Positions 38,947-47,580 of a stretch of DNA of 64,000 nucleotides are shown here, one piece after another. Positions within the stretch are counted from its first letter, which is position 1. Each line of letters opens with the position of its first letter. This DNA is from Pseudomonas sp. Irchel s3f7 (GTDB taxonomy: Bacteria; Pseudomonadota; Gammaproteobacteria; Pseudomonadales; Pseudomonadaceae). Location: assembly GCF_900187615.1 (NCBI RefSeq), contig NZ_FYDO01000012.1, positions 53,766-117,765 on the forward strand. The letters run 5' to 3'. The notes beneath the pieces are model-generated. The model saw only the letters and a list, made by a program, of their open reading frames with translations. It did no database searches and had not been told where the DNA came from. A program made the position numbers and the translations under genes.

Positions 38947-39067
38947 TGATGTGCGCCTGGCCTCAAGCCTGGACTTCTTGACAGCGGCTCATCGCGAGAA
39001 AGAAACGCTCCGCTGGTCACTTCCATGCGAATGGACCAGTTGGGACTTCCAGGCGAACGACGACGTT

Positions 39068-41020
39068 TCACGATTTGAAGCGCCCCACCAGACCGTTCAG
39101 CTCATCTGACAGACTCGACAACTTGCCGGAGTCATCCTGTGCAGAGTTGGCCAAGCTCTCCACCAGCCGAGCCTCGTCATAAATCTGCTGGATATGCCGA
39201 TTGATCTCTTCGGCCACGCTATGCTGCTCTTCAGCGGCGGCGGATATCTGCAGGTTTTGATCCCTTATTTCATTGACCGACAATTGGATGCCTTCAAAGC
39301 TGTCCCGGGTGCTTTCGATGGACGACACACTGGCTCGCGAAAGCTCAAGGCAACTTCCCATTTTGCCCATCACCTCCTGGGTCTTGCTGCCTAGGGCGCC
39401 GAGCAGTTGCTCGATTTCGCCGGTCGAATCGGATGTGCGTTTGGCCAGTGCTCTGACTTCATCTGCCACCACTGCAAATCCTCGACCTTGATCACCCGCC
39501 CTGGCGGCTTCGATGGCTGCATTCAGGGCCAGCAGATTGGTTTGCTCGGCAATGGCGCGAATGGTGCCAAGGATCTGGTTGATGCTGCGGCTGCCGGCTT
39601 CGAGCTCTGTCATGGACTGCGACGACTCGGTCAGACGGCGTCCCAGGCGATTCACGTTGTCCGTGGTGATCTCGATCTGCTGCTTGCCCTCCGCCACACG
39701 GCGATGTCCGTTCTCGGCGGACTCTGCTGCGCCGCTGCATGAGCGGGCCACCTCATTGGCGGTTGCGACCATCTCGTTGAACGCGGTCGACACCAATTCC
39801 ACCGCTTCGCGCTGTCTCCCGGCGGCCTCGTTCATGTTGTTGGCAACCTCGCTGTTAACCCTCGAGGCATTTTGCAGATTGCTCGATGCGGCGCCGATGT
39901 GTTGGATCAACTGACGTATGGCGGTGAGAAACTTATTGAACCAGCCTGCCAGCTCAGCGGTTTCGTCGTTACCCTGAAACTCTAGTTCGCGACGCAGATC
40001 TCCCTCGCCCTGTGCGATCGATTGCAGTCCGGTGCTGACCTGGCTGATGGGTTTGACGATGGACTTGGAAAATGCCACGGCGACCAGGGCAAAAATGACT
40101 GTCAATCCTCCCACGATGAGGGCGGTGAGGTAGGTCATGCGAGTGGCCGCGCTCATGACTTCACTGCGCTCGATCAAGCCGATATAGCGCCAGCCAAGAT
40201 CAGGCGACGTCCAGACGTTGGCCATGTAAGGGATCCCATTGAGTTCAACCTCGGTTGATCCCTGCGGGGTGGCGGCCAACTTTGCATAGGCCTCGCCCAG
40301 GTCCTTGAGCGGCTTGAAGCTATGCGTTGTGTCGCGGGGGTCTACCAGTACGACGCCGTCCTCGATCAACATCACGTAGCCGCTTTCGCCAAGCTTGATG
40401 CTTTTGACCAGCTCGGTGAGGTTTTTCAAAGACACGTTCACGGCTAACACACCTTTGACGATGCCATCGCTCGTGATCATTGCCCTGGCTGTCCCCACCA
40501 GTGCTGCATCTTCCTTACCGTAATCATAAGCCGGGTAAAAAGCGGGTGTTCGTACGGTTTTGCCAGGGCTCGCCATCGCCGCTTTATACCAGGGGCGTGA
40601 ACGTGGATCGTAGTTGGCCAACTGAGGATCATCTGGCCATTTGGCATAGGAGCCGTCCTCCAGGCCGATGGAGAGAATCGCCGCGGACGGGTGGGCTGCA
40701 CCGTAATGAGCAAACCTTTCGATCAGTTGCTGGGCCGCAGGAGGCAATGGCCGGCTGGCGGCATCACCGGTCTGATAGTTCTTCAGCGCGCCAACCGATA
40801 CATAAACTGGATCGGTTGCCATTTGATCGACATTTTGCAGGCTGGCCTCGAAAAACTGGCGAATGTTGCCATCGATCTGGCGTATTTCCCGCGTACTGCC
40901 ATCCATAAACTGATCAGCCGCTAGCGTTCGCGTGTTGGTCACGGAAACCACTGCGACCAGGCTCACGGGTATAAAGGCGACCAATACGAACGTCAGCACA
41001 AGCTTGTTTTTTATTTTCAT
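39068..41020 (-). CDS. methyl-accepting chemotaxis protein with dCache sensor
   Basis: Inner-membrane chemoreceptor of about 650 residues. A first membrane helix lies at about 5-27, a large periplasmic dCACHE-type ligand domain follows ([36 protein letters not shown]), then a second helix, HAMP, and the highly conserved signalling tip [18 protein letters not shown]. The start is uncertain: ATG 41020 gives a natural N-terminus ([20 protein letters not shown]), ATG 41032 and 41065 are alternatives, none with a good ribosome-binding site. It probably senses the island's growth substrate. Confidence 0.9.
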   Translation of the reverse strand: MKIKNKLVLTFVLVAFIPVSLVAVVSVTNTRTLAADQFMDGSTREIRQIDGNIRQFFEASLQNVDQMATDPVYVSVGALKNYQTGDAASRPLPPAAQQLIERFAHYGAAHPSAAILSIGLEDGSYAKWPDDPQLANYDPRSRPWYKAAMASPGKTVRTPAFYPAYDYGKEDAALVGTARAMITSDGIVKGVLAVNVSLKNLTELVKSIKLGESGYVMLIEDGVVLVDPRDTTHSFKPLKDLGEAYAKLAATPQGSTEVELNGIPYMANVWTSPDLGWRYIGLIERSEVMSAATRMTYLTALIVGGLTVIFALVAVAFSKSIVKPISQVSTGLQSIAQGEGDLRRELEFQGNDETAELAGWFNKFLTAIRQLIQHIGAASSNLQNASRVNSEVANNMNEAAGRQREAVELVSTAFNEMVATANEVARSCSGAAESAENGHRRVAEGKQQIEITTDNVNRLGRRLTESSQSMTELEAGSRSINQILGTIRAIAEQTNLLALNAAIEAARAGDQGRGFAVVADEVRALAKRTSDSTGEIEQLLGALGSKTQEVMGKMGSCLELSRASVSSIESTRDSFEGIQLSVNEIRDQNLQISAAAEEQHSVAEEINRHIQQIYDEARLVESLANSAQDDSGKLSSLSDELNGLVGRFKS

Positions 41021-41192
41021 TGTGAAGCCCATAAACAGGGAGGACGGGCAAACGGCCAATTTCACGCGGTAGTCGCCTTTACACCCGATTCTGCTCGGGT
41101 GCGATATGTTCGGCGGCTCCGCCGATGAAGCGGACTGTTTTCAGTCCGCACACATCTTGAGCCGCTCACCGATCAGTTGATTGCAAAAAGGG

Positions 41193-42563
41193 TTATGTAG
41201 AGAGCTCTTGCCGCATTGTCTTCTGGGGCTGCGGTAGTTCACTCGCCTTGTTGCTTGCCTTGTTGCCCACTGAGGTGCGCAGGTTTATTCCACGAGTCTC
41301 AGGAACAAACTGAGTTGTGATCAGACAGAGCACGGCAATCAACGTGACGTAAAAGGCCGGCGCCAGCGGGGAGCCAAACGCCTGGGACAGGTACGCAGCG
41401 ATCAATGGGCACGTTCCGCCGAACATCGCGACACTTGTCTGATAGGAAATGGCGTGTCCGGTTGCACGGAACGATGTCGGGAAAAATTCCGCTGCGGCCA
41501 CAAAGCTGGCTGCCCCATAAATCCCCAATCCGGCAGCGAGGAGTGTTTGCCCGGCCACGGCGCTAGCGAAAGAACCCGAGGCAGCCAAGTACATGGCCGG
41601 ATATGCCGAGAGCGCTATCCATGCCGCACCAAATGTCAGTACTCGCTTGCGGCCAAACCGATCACTCAATAAACCTCCTAACGGAAGTAGGGCTGAAAGT
41701 ACGATGACGGCGATGGCGTTTGAGATCAAAGCCGAGGTGGAATCCAGCTTTCCGACCTCAATTAGAAAGGTGTACATAAAGCCGAGCAATAGGTAAGCCC
41801 CTACCGAAAAAACCGGTTGGACCATGAACACGTGCAACATACCCCTCAATCCACCGCAGCGAATGGCCGCTATCAGCGGATTCTTCTTGATTTTGCTGGC
41901 TTTACTGGCCTGGCGGGCTTGCTTGTACTCTTCAGGCTCATCGATGTTGCGGCGCAGCCAGAACCCGACCACTCCGATAATGCCTCCAAGAAGGAAAGGG
42001 ACGCGCCACGCCCAGTCTGAATACGCTTGATCCCCCGCTCCAAGCTGGAGTGCGACGACCAAACCGGCCACGACGGCGTTGGGCAGGTGAGAGAAAATCA
42101 GCGTGAAGCCAAGCCAGTATCCTCTGCGATTCTCCGGTGCCGACTCGACGATGTAGCTGGTCGAGCCGGTCGTTTCGCCACCCAGTGCCAAGCCTTGTGC
42201 GATTCGACAGAGCAACAGCAGTAACGGTGCGGCGATCCCGATGGTTGCATAGGTCGGAAGCAGCCCGATGATCGCGGTGCCTAGTGCCATGAGCCAAACG
42301 GTCATCGCCATGACCCTGATACGGCCAAGGCGGTCCGCCAGATAGCCAAACATCAAGCCACCCAGGGGGCGGGCTACGAAGGCCACTGCATAGACTGCGA
42401 ACGTGCTCAGAAGCGCGGCAGTTCGATCTGAGCCGGGAAAAAAATGGACGGATAAAATGGGTATTGAGAACCCGAATACAGCGAAATCGTAGATCTCACC
42501 GAAGTTCCCGATAGCGCCAGCGGCTAGCGATCGCCGAGAGCTGGTCGTTTTCGTCTTCGTCAT
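41193..42563 (-). CDS. MFS metabolite:H+ symporter (MHS family)
   Basis: A 456-residue inner-membrane transporter with 12 predicted helices and MHS family signatures (GNFGEIYDFAVFG, GYLADRLGRIRVM, GLALGGETTGSTSYIVE). MHS members take up carboxylates such as alpha-ketoglutarate, citrate and aromatic acids, so it is the likely uptake system for the island substrate. It is preceded by a perfect inverted repeat at 42598-42620 that may be its operator. Confidence 0.9.
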   Translation of the reverse strand: MTKTKTTSSRRSLAAGAIGNFGEIYDFAVFGFSIPILSVHFFPGSDRTAALLSTFAVYAVAFVARPLGGLMFGYLADRLGRIRVMAMTVWLMALGTAIIGLLPTYATIGIAAPLLLLLCRIAQGLALGGETTGSTSYIVESAPENRRGYWLGFTLIFSHLPNAVVAGLVVALQLGAGDQAYSDWAWRVPFLLGGIIGVVGFWLRRNIDEPEEYKQARQASKASKIKKNPLIAAIRCGGLRGMLHVFMVQPVFSVGAYLLLGFMYTFLIEVGKLDSTSALISNAIAVIVLSALLPLGGLLSDRFGRKRVLTFGAAWIALSAYPAMYLAASGSFASAVAGQTLLAAGLGIYGAASFVAAAEFFPTSFRATGHAISYQTSVAMFGGTCPLIAAYLSQAFGSPLAPAFYVTLIAVLCLITTQFVPETRGINLRTSVGNKASNKASELPQPQKTMRQELST

Positions 42564-42986
42564 GCGTCTTCTCCTGTGACAGGATGGTTTTTATTAGTTG
42601 ATGCAAAGCTGATGCATCAAGACTGCAGGATGAAACAGTGTTGCTTCGCCATCAGGCCTTAGAGATGTTCGAGGCGTGGATCAATGTTGCGTTTTCGCCG
42701 GATGAATCGTGGTAGTCAGCGAGCGTAACGTTTGTGAAAAGCGTTTCTGCGATGACGCAATCCGCTAACGGAGGTTATGTTAGAAAGACGCGTGTTGCTG
42801 GGGTTTAAAAGCAATACGCGTTCACTATTTGTTAATAGGTTGGCGAGGTTTGCCGGGCCAGGCAGGTAGCCGAGCGTGGGCTTTTTTCCCGCAGAAGGGG
42901 CCACTGGCTTACCGCCGTATCAGGACAGATTTTGGTTTTCATATAGGCTTCGATCGATTCAACACGCACTATTTGTGAGCCGCCAA
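42564..42986. promoter_or_regulatory. promoter region of the MHS transporter gene
   Basis: About 420 bases between the MHS transporter start and the end of the dehydrogenase-like gene. It contains the TTGATGCA/TGCATCAA palindrome close to the transporter start. No convincing gene or terminator was seen in the rest. Confidence 0.55.
42598..42620 (-). promoter_or_regulatory. inverted repeat TTGATGCA-N7-TGCATCAA upstream of MHS transporter
   Basis: Perfect 8-bp arms (42598-42605 and 42613-42620) with a 7-nt spacer, 35 bp before the start codon. It differs from the GTTYC-N7-GRAAC motif of the other island promoters. The size fits a GntR- or LysR-type dimer site. Confidence 0.6.
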
Positions 42987-44321
42987 TCAATTACAGTTGG
43001 AGGAGGGCTTGAACTGAACCGCGGAAATAGAACTGTAGAACGTGCTCAAGTCTTTTATCGGGACTGGATCGCTGATCTGATGATCCGCTTGCTCGAAGAG
43101 ACTTCGTGCAGCATTGGCGATCAACATGGGAGCGCCAAGATCGTTGCCGCGCAAACAGGCCGCTTTGAGGATGGTTTTTTCGCTCGAGAGTGCCGTGTTA
43201 TCCAGGGCGTGACTGGATAACAATTGGGTATAAATAGAGCGAGAGGATTCACTCCATCCCGATGTCTTTTCCAGGACCAGTGCCATGTCTTCCAATGCCA
43301 GCCCATATCGCAGGCCTGCCGCCGTGCATTCATAAGTAATCGCGCTGCATAGCGATGCGATCGCACCTGTGACCAGCTCGATGGCGTGATCTTCAGGGCA
43401 CGCTTGAGGGGCACCATCCGTGTTCGGCGTCACGGCATCGGCGTCGTACAATTTTGTCGCCGCCATGCTTTCGATGAGCCCGACCATGTCTTCGAGCTGC
43501 GCGTTTGGCCCCAAGGTGTTGGTTCCGATTTGCAACAATGCCCTGACCAGAGCGGTTAGCGGCATCGGGACATCCCTGGACATTCCCAGCGCGACGGCTT
43601 GATCGACGTCTTTGAGCATCAAAGCGAGGGCGAAATTGGTGGAGGGTTTTCCCTGGGCGAGCGCGGGCAGCATCCTGTCTGTGGTTTGATTTCGCGCTTT
43701 GTTGCGGTTCAACACGTCCGCCATCAGGGGCAGTGAAAGGCCGGCTTTTTTGCCCATGGCCACGACCTCAAGGGTCCCTAGTCGGCAGCCAGCATTCATG
43801 GCGTTGTTGACCATTTTCATGGCTTGGCCGTCGCCGACCCTGTCGCCACAACGATAAATCGTTTGGGTAATAACTTGTAAAACGGGGAGGGCGCGCTCGT
43901 AAACCGTATCCGAGCCCGCAACCATCAGCGTGGCTTTGCCTTCGGCAACGACCAGCGGACTTGCAGACACCGCAGCATCCATCATGTCGATACCGCGTTC
44001 GGCCAGTTCTTCGGCCATACGTCTGGTCTCACCCGGAATGCCACTTGTCTGATCAATGATCAGTGTCCCCGGCACCAATCCGGCCGCGAGGCCGTTTGGA
44101 CCGAACAGCGCAGACCTGACGTCCGAGCTGCGTGGCAGGCACAGGAAGATGACGTCACACCGGCGAGCCAGGTCGGCCGCCGTGGGCGCGACGTCGGCGC
44201 CCAGTTTCTTGAACGTGTCGACGGCGGCCGTGTTGATATCCCACACGCATAACGAGTGAGACAGGAATCGACGAGCGAGTTGACTGCCGAGGGCACCGAG
44301 CCCGATGTATCCGATTTTCAT
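42987..44321 (-). CDS. 3-hydroxyisobutyrate dehydrogenase-like protein with two C-terminal domains
   Basis: A 444-residue beta-hydroxyacid dehydrogenase family protein; typical members have about 290-300 residues. Rossmann motif GYIGLGALGSQ at the N-terminus, DAAVSASPLVVAEG (substrate motif variant), MKMVNNAMNAG with the catalytic Lys, and a first all-helical domain up to about 290. A further ~150-residue helical segment (CPEDHAIELVTGAIASLC...) looks like a second copy of the NAD_binding_11 helical domain. It may oxidise a branched hydroxyacid. Last gene of a minus-strand group starting at 46327. Confidence 0.8.
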   Translation of the reverse strand: MKIGYIGLGALGSQLARRFLSHSLCVWDINTAAVDTFKKLGADVAPTAADLARRCDVIFLCLPRSSDVRSALFGPNGLAAGLVPGTLIIDQTSGIPGETRRMAEELAERGIDMMDAAVSASPLVVAEGKATLMVAGSDTVYERALPVLQVITQTIYRCGDRVGDGQAMKMVNNAMNAGCRLGTLEVVAMGKKAGLSLPLMADVLNRNKARNQTTDRMLPALAQGKPSTNFALALMLKDVDQAVALGMSRDVPMPLTALVRALLQIGTNTLGPNAQLEDMVGLIESMAATKLYDADAVTPNTDGAPQACPEDHAIELVTGAIASLCSAITYECTAAGLRYGLALEDMALVLEKTSGWSESSRSIYTQLLSSHALDNTALSSEKTILKAACLRGNDLGAPMLIANAARSLFEQADHQISDPVPIKDLSTFYSSISAVQFKPSSNCN

Positions 44322-44431
44322 TGTCTGTCGCCTCTCTTGTGACCATTCAACCGACGCATGCGACGTATAGGGGGAATGGTGCAGATACTTTTATTGTTCT
44401 TGGGGTGTGATGAGAGCGTATTGCCTGATTG

Positions 44432-45208
44432 CTAAAGCAATGAACCGATCATGCCGCCATCAACGCTGATGCTCGATCCAGTGATGAAACCCGCCTGTGT
44501 GGATGCGAGAAACGCGACCACGCCACAGACCTCGTCTTGTTCCCCCATGCGGCCGAGCGGCGTAAGCTTGCGGCGTGCTTCTGCCTGCTCCGGGGTGTAC
44601 GCGGCGGTGCCGGTGCGGTGCGATGTGTCGATCAATGCTGGCGCTACACAATTGACAGTGATGCCGCAAGAGCCCACCTCGTTGGCGAGATGTTTCATGT
44701 ACGCGGTGACGCCTGCGCGAAAAACGGTTGAAAGGCTATGGTGCGGCATGGGTTGCTTCACCGATGCCGAGGTAATGGCGATGACGCGACCCCATTGCTT
44801 CTTGAGCATCTGAGGAACCATTTCCTTGGCGACCTGGATGGTCCCCCAGAGTTGATTTTGATAGGCCTCTTGCCACCGTTCCTCTTCCGTTTCGTCGAGC
44901 GTCGCCCGCAGCGGATTGGGGGCTCGTCCCGTGTTCAGGACGAGGATGTCGGTGCCGTTGAATGTAGCGTTCACCGTGTCGGCGAGGCGCTTTACATCAG
45001 CGGCGACGCGCATGTCGCCGGCAATGGCGACTGCACGCACGCCATGCTTTGCCGTTATTTCCTGGGCGATGGCGGCCAGTTTGTCCGCTGAACGTGCAAA
45101 CAGCACCACATGAACGCCCTCGGCTGCCAATGCGTGGGCAATGTTCTTGCCTAAACCTGCGCTGGCGGCGGTGATGACTGCCACTTTTCCGTTGATCTTC
45201 AAGTCCAT
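44432..45208 (-). CDS. short-chain dehydrogenase/reductase 1 (island)
   Basis: Classical SDR (258 residues): TAASAGLGKN for NAD(P) binding, NTGRAP in place of NNAG, and a catalytic region with ITSASVKQPMPHHSL followed by an unusual replacement of the usual YxxxK by a HSLSTVFRAGV segment, so the active-site Tyr/Lys pair is not in canonical form. Located 3 bp downstream of the CapA-like gene's stop codon. The C-terminal GSSISVDGG is typical. Substrate unknown; the altered active site makes a non-redox role possible. Confidence 0.78.
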   Translation of the reverse strand: MDLKINGKVAVITAASAGLGKNIAHALAAEGVHVVLFARSADKLAAIAQEITAKHGVRAVAIAGDMRVAADVKRLADTVNATFNGTDILVLNTGRAPNPLRATLDETEEERWQEAYQNQLWGTIQVAKEMVPQMLKKQWGRVIAITSASVKQPMPHHSLSTVFRAGVTAYMKHLANEVGSCGITVNCVAPALIDTSHRTGTAAYTPEQAEARRKLTPLGRMGEQDEVCGVVAFLASTQAGFITGSSISVDGGMIGSLL

Positions 45209-45211
45209 GAT

Positions 45212-46327
45212 TTACTCCGACACGATGATTTCATTGCCTTCGACGCTGAATCGATGTGGCATGTCTTCGGAGGCCCACTCCAGGTAGGAAAGCACTTCCT
45301 GGAATCGAGGATCGTCGTGATTCAGCACTTCAGGCCGATACCGTGCGTCCATGACCATCGGAAGGAACGAAACCTTTTGTATGCCGTCTTTGGTCGCCAC
45401 TGCTTTGGCGAGCAAGCTCAACGTACAGGCCTTGCCGTAGGGCATAAAAGGATATTCGGGATCGAGGTCCGCGTGATTGCGAACCGCACCGTGAGACCAG
45501 GCGGGCTCGCTCCATGAAGGCGCGGGAAACGACTTGGTCATTGCGAACACGCCGAGACTGTAGAAGACGGCTTTGCCCTTATACATCTCGATCGCTTTGG
45601 GAATATGCGGTGCGTGGCACACCACCATATCTGCACCTGCATCAATGGCAGCATGGGCTACGGTCACCTGGTAGTCGGAGATCACGCGAGGCAGCCGGAT
45701 GACGCCGGAGTGAAAAGCCAGGATAACGACGTCTACCTCACCTTTCAGCTTCTTGATGTCCTCGACCAGGTTCGCCAGGTCGCTGGAGTCAGGTTCCGTG
45801 CGAATGCGAACGGGCTGGTGGGGACCTCGTGTTTCATAGGAGGTATCGACCTTGATACTGGTCACGCCAGGTTTTTGCAGTCCTGCCTCGCTGCCGGCAG
45901 GACCGAGCGAGGTATAGCCCAAGTAACCGACCTTGATGCCGTCGTGTTCAATGATGGCTGGACGTCGTGCTTCTTCCAGATCCCGACCTGCGCCTGTCAC
46001 CTGGATGCCGCGCGAGACAAAAAAGTCCCGGGTATCCACGAGGGCATCCGGGCCGCTGTCGTAGCTGTGATTGTTTGCCAGAGTCACCGCGTCGAACCTG
46101 CCATTGGTGAAAATAGCAGCCATTTCAACGGGCTGACCGACTTGAGGGGCATGGTCTGCGCGCACGGTGCGATCCGAGTAGGTGCGCATGCAGTTGATGA
46201 AACGCATATCGGCCGAGGCAAGAGTCGGCAGGGCGAGTTCTGTGTACCCCTCCACCGGGAAGCCGTCTTTCGCTCCATGCGTGGGGCCGCAGTCCCCGCC
46301 GATCAGTATGGTGGCGTTCGATGTCAT
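45212..46327 (-). CDS. CapA/PGA_cap-family metallophosphatase-like protein
   Basis: A 371-residue protein of the CapA family (calcineurin-like metallophosphoesterase fold), normally linked to poly-gamma-glutamate capsule synthesis. Visible: GGDCGPT at the N-terminus, LANNHSYDSGP (the NNHxxDxG motif), VVILAFHSGV, VVCHAPHIPKAIEMYKGKAVFYSLG (HxPH and YSLG blocks). No signal peptide or membrane helix is evident, unlike capsule CapA. AGGAGGGAAAA precedes the start codon. It heads a minus-strand group with an SDR and a dehydrogenase, so it is probably a cytoplasmic catabolic enzyme of unknown reaction. Confidence 0.82.
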   Translation of the reverse strand: MTSNATILIGGDCGPTHGAKDGFPVEGYTELALPTLASADMRFINCMRTYSDRTVRADHAPQVGQPVEMAAIFTNGRFDAVTLANNHSYDSGPDALVDTRDFFVSRGIQVTGAGRDLEEARRPAIIEHDGIKVGYLGYTSLGPAGSEAGLQKPGVTSIKVDTSYETRGPHQPVRIRTEPDSSDLANLVEDIKKLKGEVDVVILAFHSGVIRLPRVISDYQVTVAHAAIDAGADMVVCHAPHIPKAIEMYKGKAVFYSLGVFAMTKSFPAPSWSEPAWSHGAVRNHADLDPEYPFMPYGKACTLSLLAKAVATKDGIQKVSFLPMVMDARYRPEVLNHDDPRFQEVLSYLEWASEDMPHRFSVEGNEIIVSE

Positions 46328-46361
46328 TTTTCCCTCCTATTATTTTTGTGGGAAATTTATG

Positions 46362-46378
46362 GTTTCGATCAATGAAAC
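46362..46378. promoter_or_regulatory. 17-bp operator copy 3
   Basis: GTTTCGATCAATGAAAC, a GTTTC-N7-GAAAC palindrome located 35 bp upstream of the CapA-like gene's start codon. Confidence 0.75.
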
Positions 46379-46481
46379 AGATGCTGCTAGATAGAACTAA
46401 TAATAGCACCGCGAAAACGGCATGACCACGATTTGTACAGGCATCATGTCGTTGGATAAAGAGTCAGTCTGGATTTTTGTG

Positions 46482-46498
46482 GTTCTGATGATTGGAAC
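46482..46498 (+). promoter_or_regulatory. 17-bp operator copy 4
   Basis: GTTCTGATGATTGGAAC, GTTC...GAAC palindrome, followed by TAGTAT at 46524, the same 42-nt geometry as at 31917 (minus) and 50448 (plus). Confidence 0.75.
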
Positions 46499-46688
46499 AG
46501 GTATCGATAATAAGAACATGTGATAGTATCGATTTTGACATCCGTCCGGGCGCAGGCGTTACCTACCTGACCGTCTCTATGGCAGGTCGAGGGTCGACAC
46601 CTGTTCAGGAAAACGACGTTGGTGCCAGTCTACTATTTGAAATTATCAGTTAGTTCAATCGCTTACATGAAAATAAGAGAGGGCGGAA

Positions 46689-47528
46689 ATGGCAAGCTCA
46701 CTGGATCAAACGCAGGGGCACACACCGGCAGGGCGGCTTGCCGGGAAAGTTGCTGTTGTTATGGGTGCTGGACAAAGCCCGGGCGAAGGCATGGGTAACG
46801 GTCGAGCGGCGGCCATTCGATTTGCGCGTGAAGGGGCGCACGTCCTGGCCGTTGATCGGCAAATCGAGTCCGCTGAGGAAACTGCGGCGATGATCATTCA
46901 GGAGGGTGGTTCCGCTGCAGCATTTTCTGCGGATGTGACCCGGGAACACGAGTTGGCCCTTGCCATGCAGATGGCAAAAAAACGTTGGGGGTCCCTGGAT
47001 GTCCTGCACAACAATGTGGGGGTCAGCCTCGCCGGTGGTGACGGCGACTTGATGGATATCACCGAAGATCAGTTCGATAACATTTGCCGTATCAATCTTC
47101 GCGGTACCGTCTTTGCTTGTAAGCACGCAGTAGCAATCATGCGTGAACAAGGGGGCGGGGTTATCGTCAATGTGTCATCCGCGGCGGCATTGGGTAAGTA
47201 TCCCTACGTAACGTACAAGGCTACAAAAGCGGGTGTCATTGCTTTCACCGAGCAGTTGGCGCTTCAAAATGCCCCTTATGGGATCAGGGCGAACTGCATC
47301 CTGCCAGGCTTGATCTCGACGCCGATGGCGGTCGAGGCGCGTATTCAAGCGTGGAACCAGACGCGTGAGCAGGTCAGCGCGGAGCGCAACGCCAAGGTGC
47401 CGCTCGGCCGCCAGGGAACCGCTTGGGATGTTGCGAACGCGGCCCTGTTTCTTGCGTCCGATGAAGCCAATTTCATCACGGGTATCTCGTTGGCGGTGGA
47501 CGGCGGCCGGTTGCTCAATCGTATTTAA
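46689..47528 (+). CDS. short-chain dehydrogenase/reductase 2 (island)
   Basis: Classical SDR (279 residues). Nucleotide motif GAGQSPGEGMGNG is a longer variant of TGxxxGxG, NNVG replaces NNAG, Ser in NVSSAAALGKYPYVTYKATK and the catalytic YxxxK (Tyr-Lys in YKATK) are present; C-terminal GISLAVDGG. GAGGGCGGA precedes the ATG. It has its own promoter with the operator at 46482. Probably oxidises a ring or side-chain hydroxyl of the pathway. Confidence 0.87.
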   Translation: MASSLDQTQGHTPAGRLAGKVAVVMGAGQSPGEGMGNGRAAAIRFAREGAHVLAVDRQIESAEETAAMIIQEGGSAAAFSADVTREHELALAMQMAKKRWGSLDVLHNNVGVSLAGGDGDLMDITEDQFDNICRINLRGTVFACKHAVAIMREQGGGVIVNVSSAAALGKYPYVTYKATKAGVIAFTEQLALQNAPYGIRANCILPGLISTPMAVEARIQAWNQTREQVSAERNAKVPLGRQGTAWDVANAALFLASDEANFITGISLAVDGGRLLNRI

Positions 47529-47533
47529 TCGTA

Positions 47534-47559
47534 GTCCCCCACTGCTGGCAGTGGGGGAC
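47534..47559. terminator. hairpin between convergent genes
   Basis: Perfect 12-bp inverted repeat GTCCCCCACTGC/GCAGTGGGGGAC with a 2-nt loop, 6 bp after the SDR 2 stop and 22 bp from the end of the beta-propeller gene. No strong T-run follows on either strand, but position and stability fit a shared terminator. Confidence 0.75.
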
Positions 47560-47580
47560 CATCGGCGCATTACCGCTCAA

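Larger units (their letters stand above)
46328..46688. promoter_or_regulatory. divergent promoter region with two 17-bp operators
   Basis: Spacer between the CapA-like gene (minus) and SDR 2 (plus). Operators lie at 46362-46378 and 46482-46498. The second is followed after exactly 42 nt by TAGTAT (46524-46529), serving the plus-strand SDR; its leader to the start codon is about 150 nt. The first lies close to the CapA-like start codon, downstream of a TATTAT box on the minus strand, a position that suggests repression. Confidence 0.7.
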
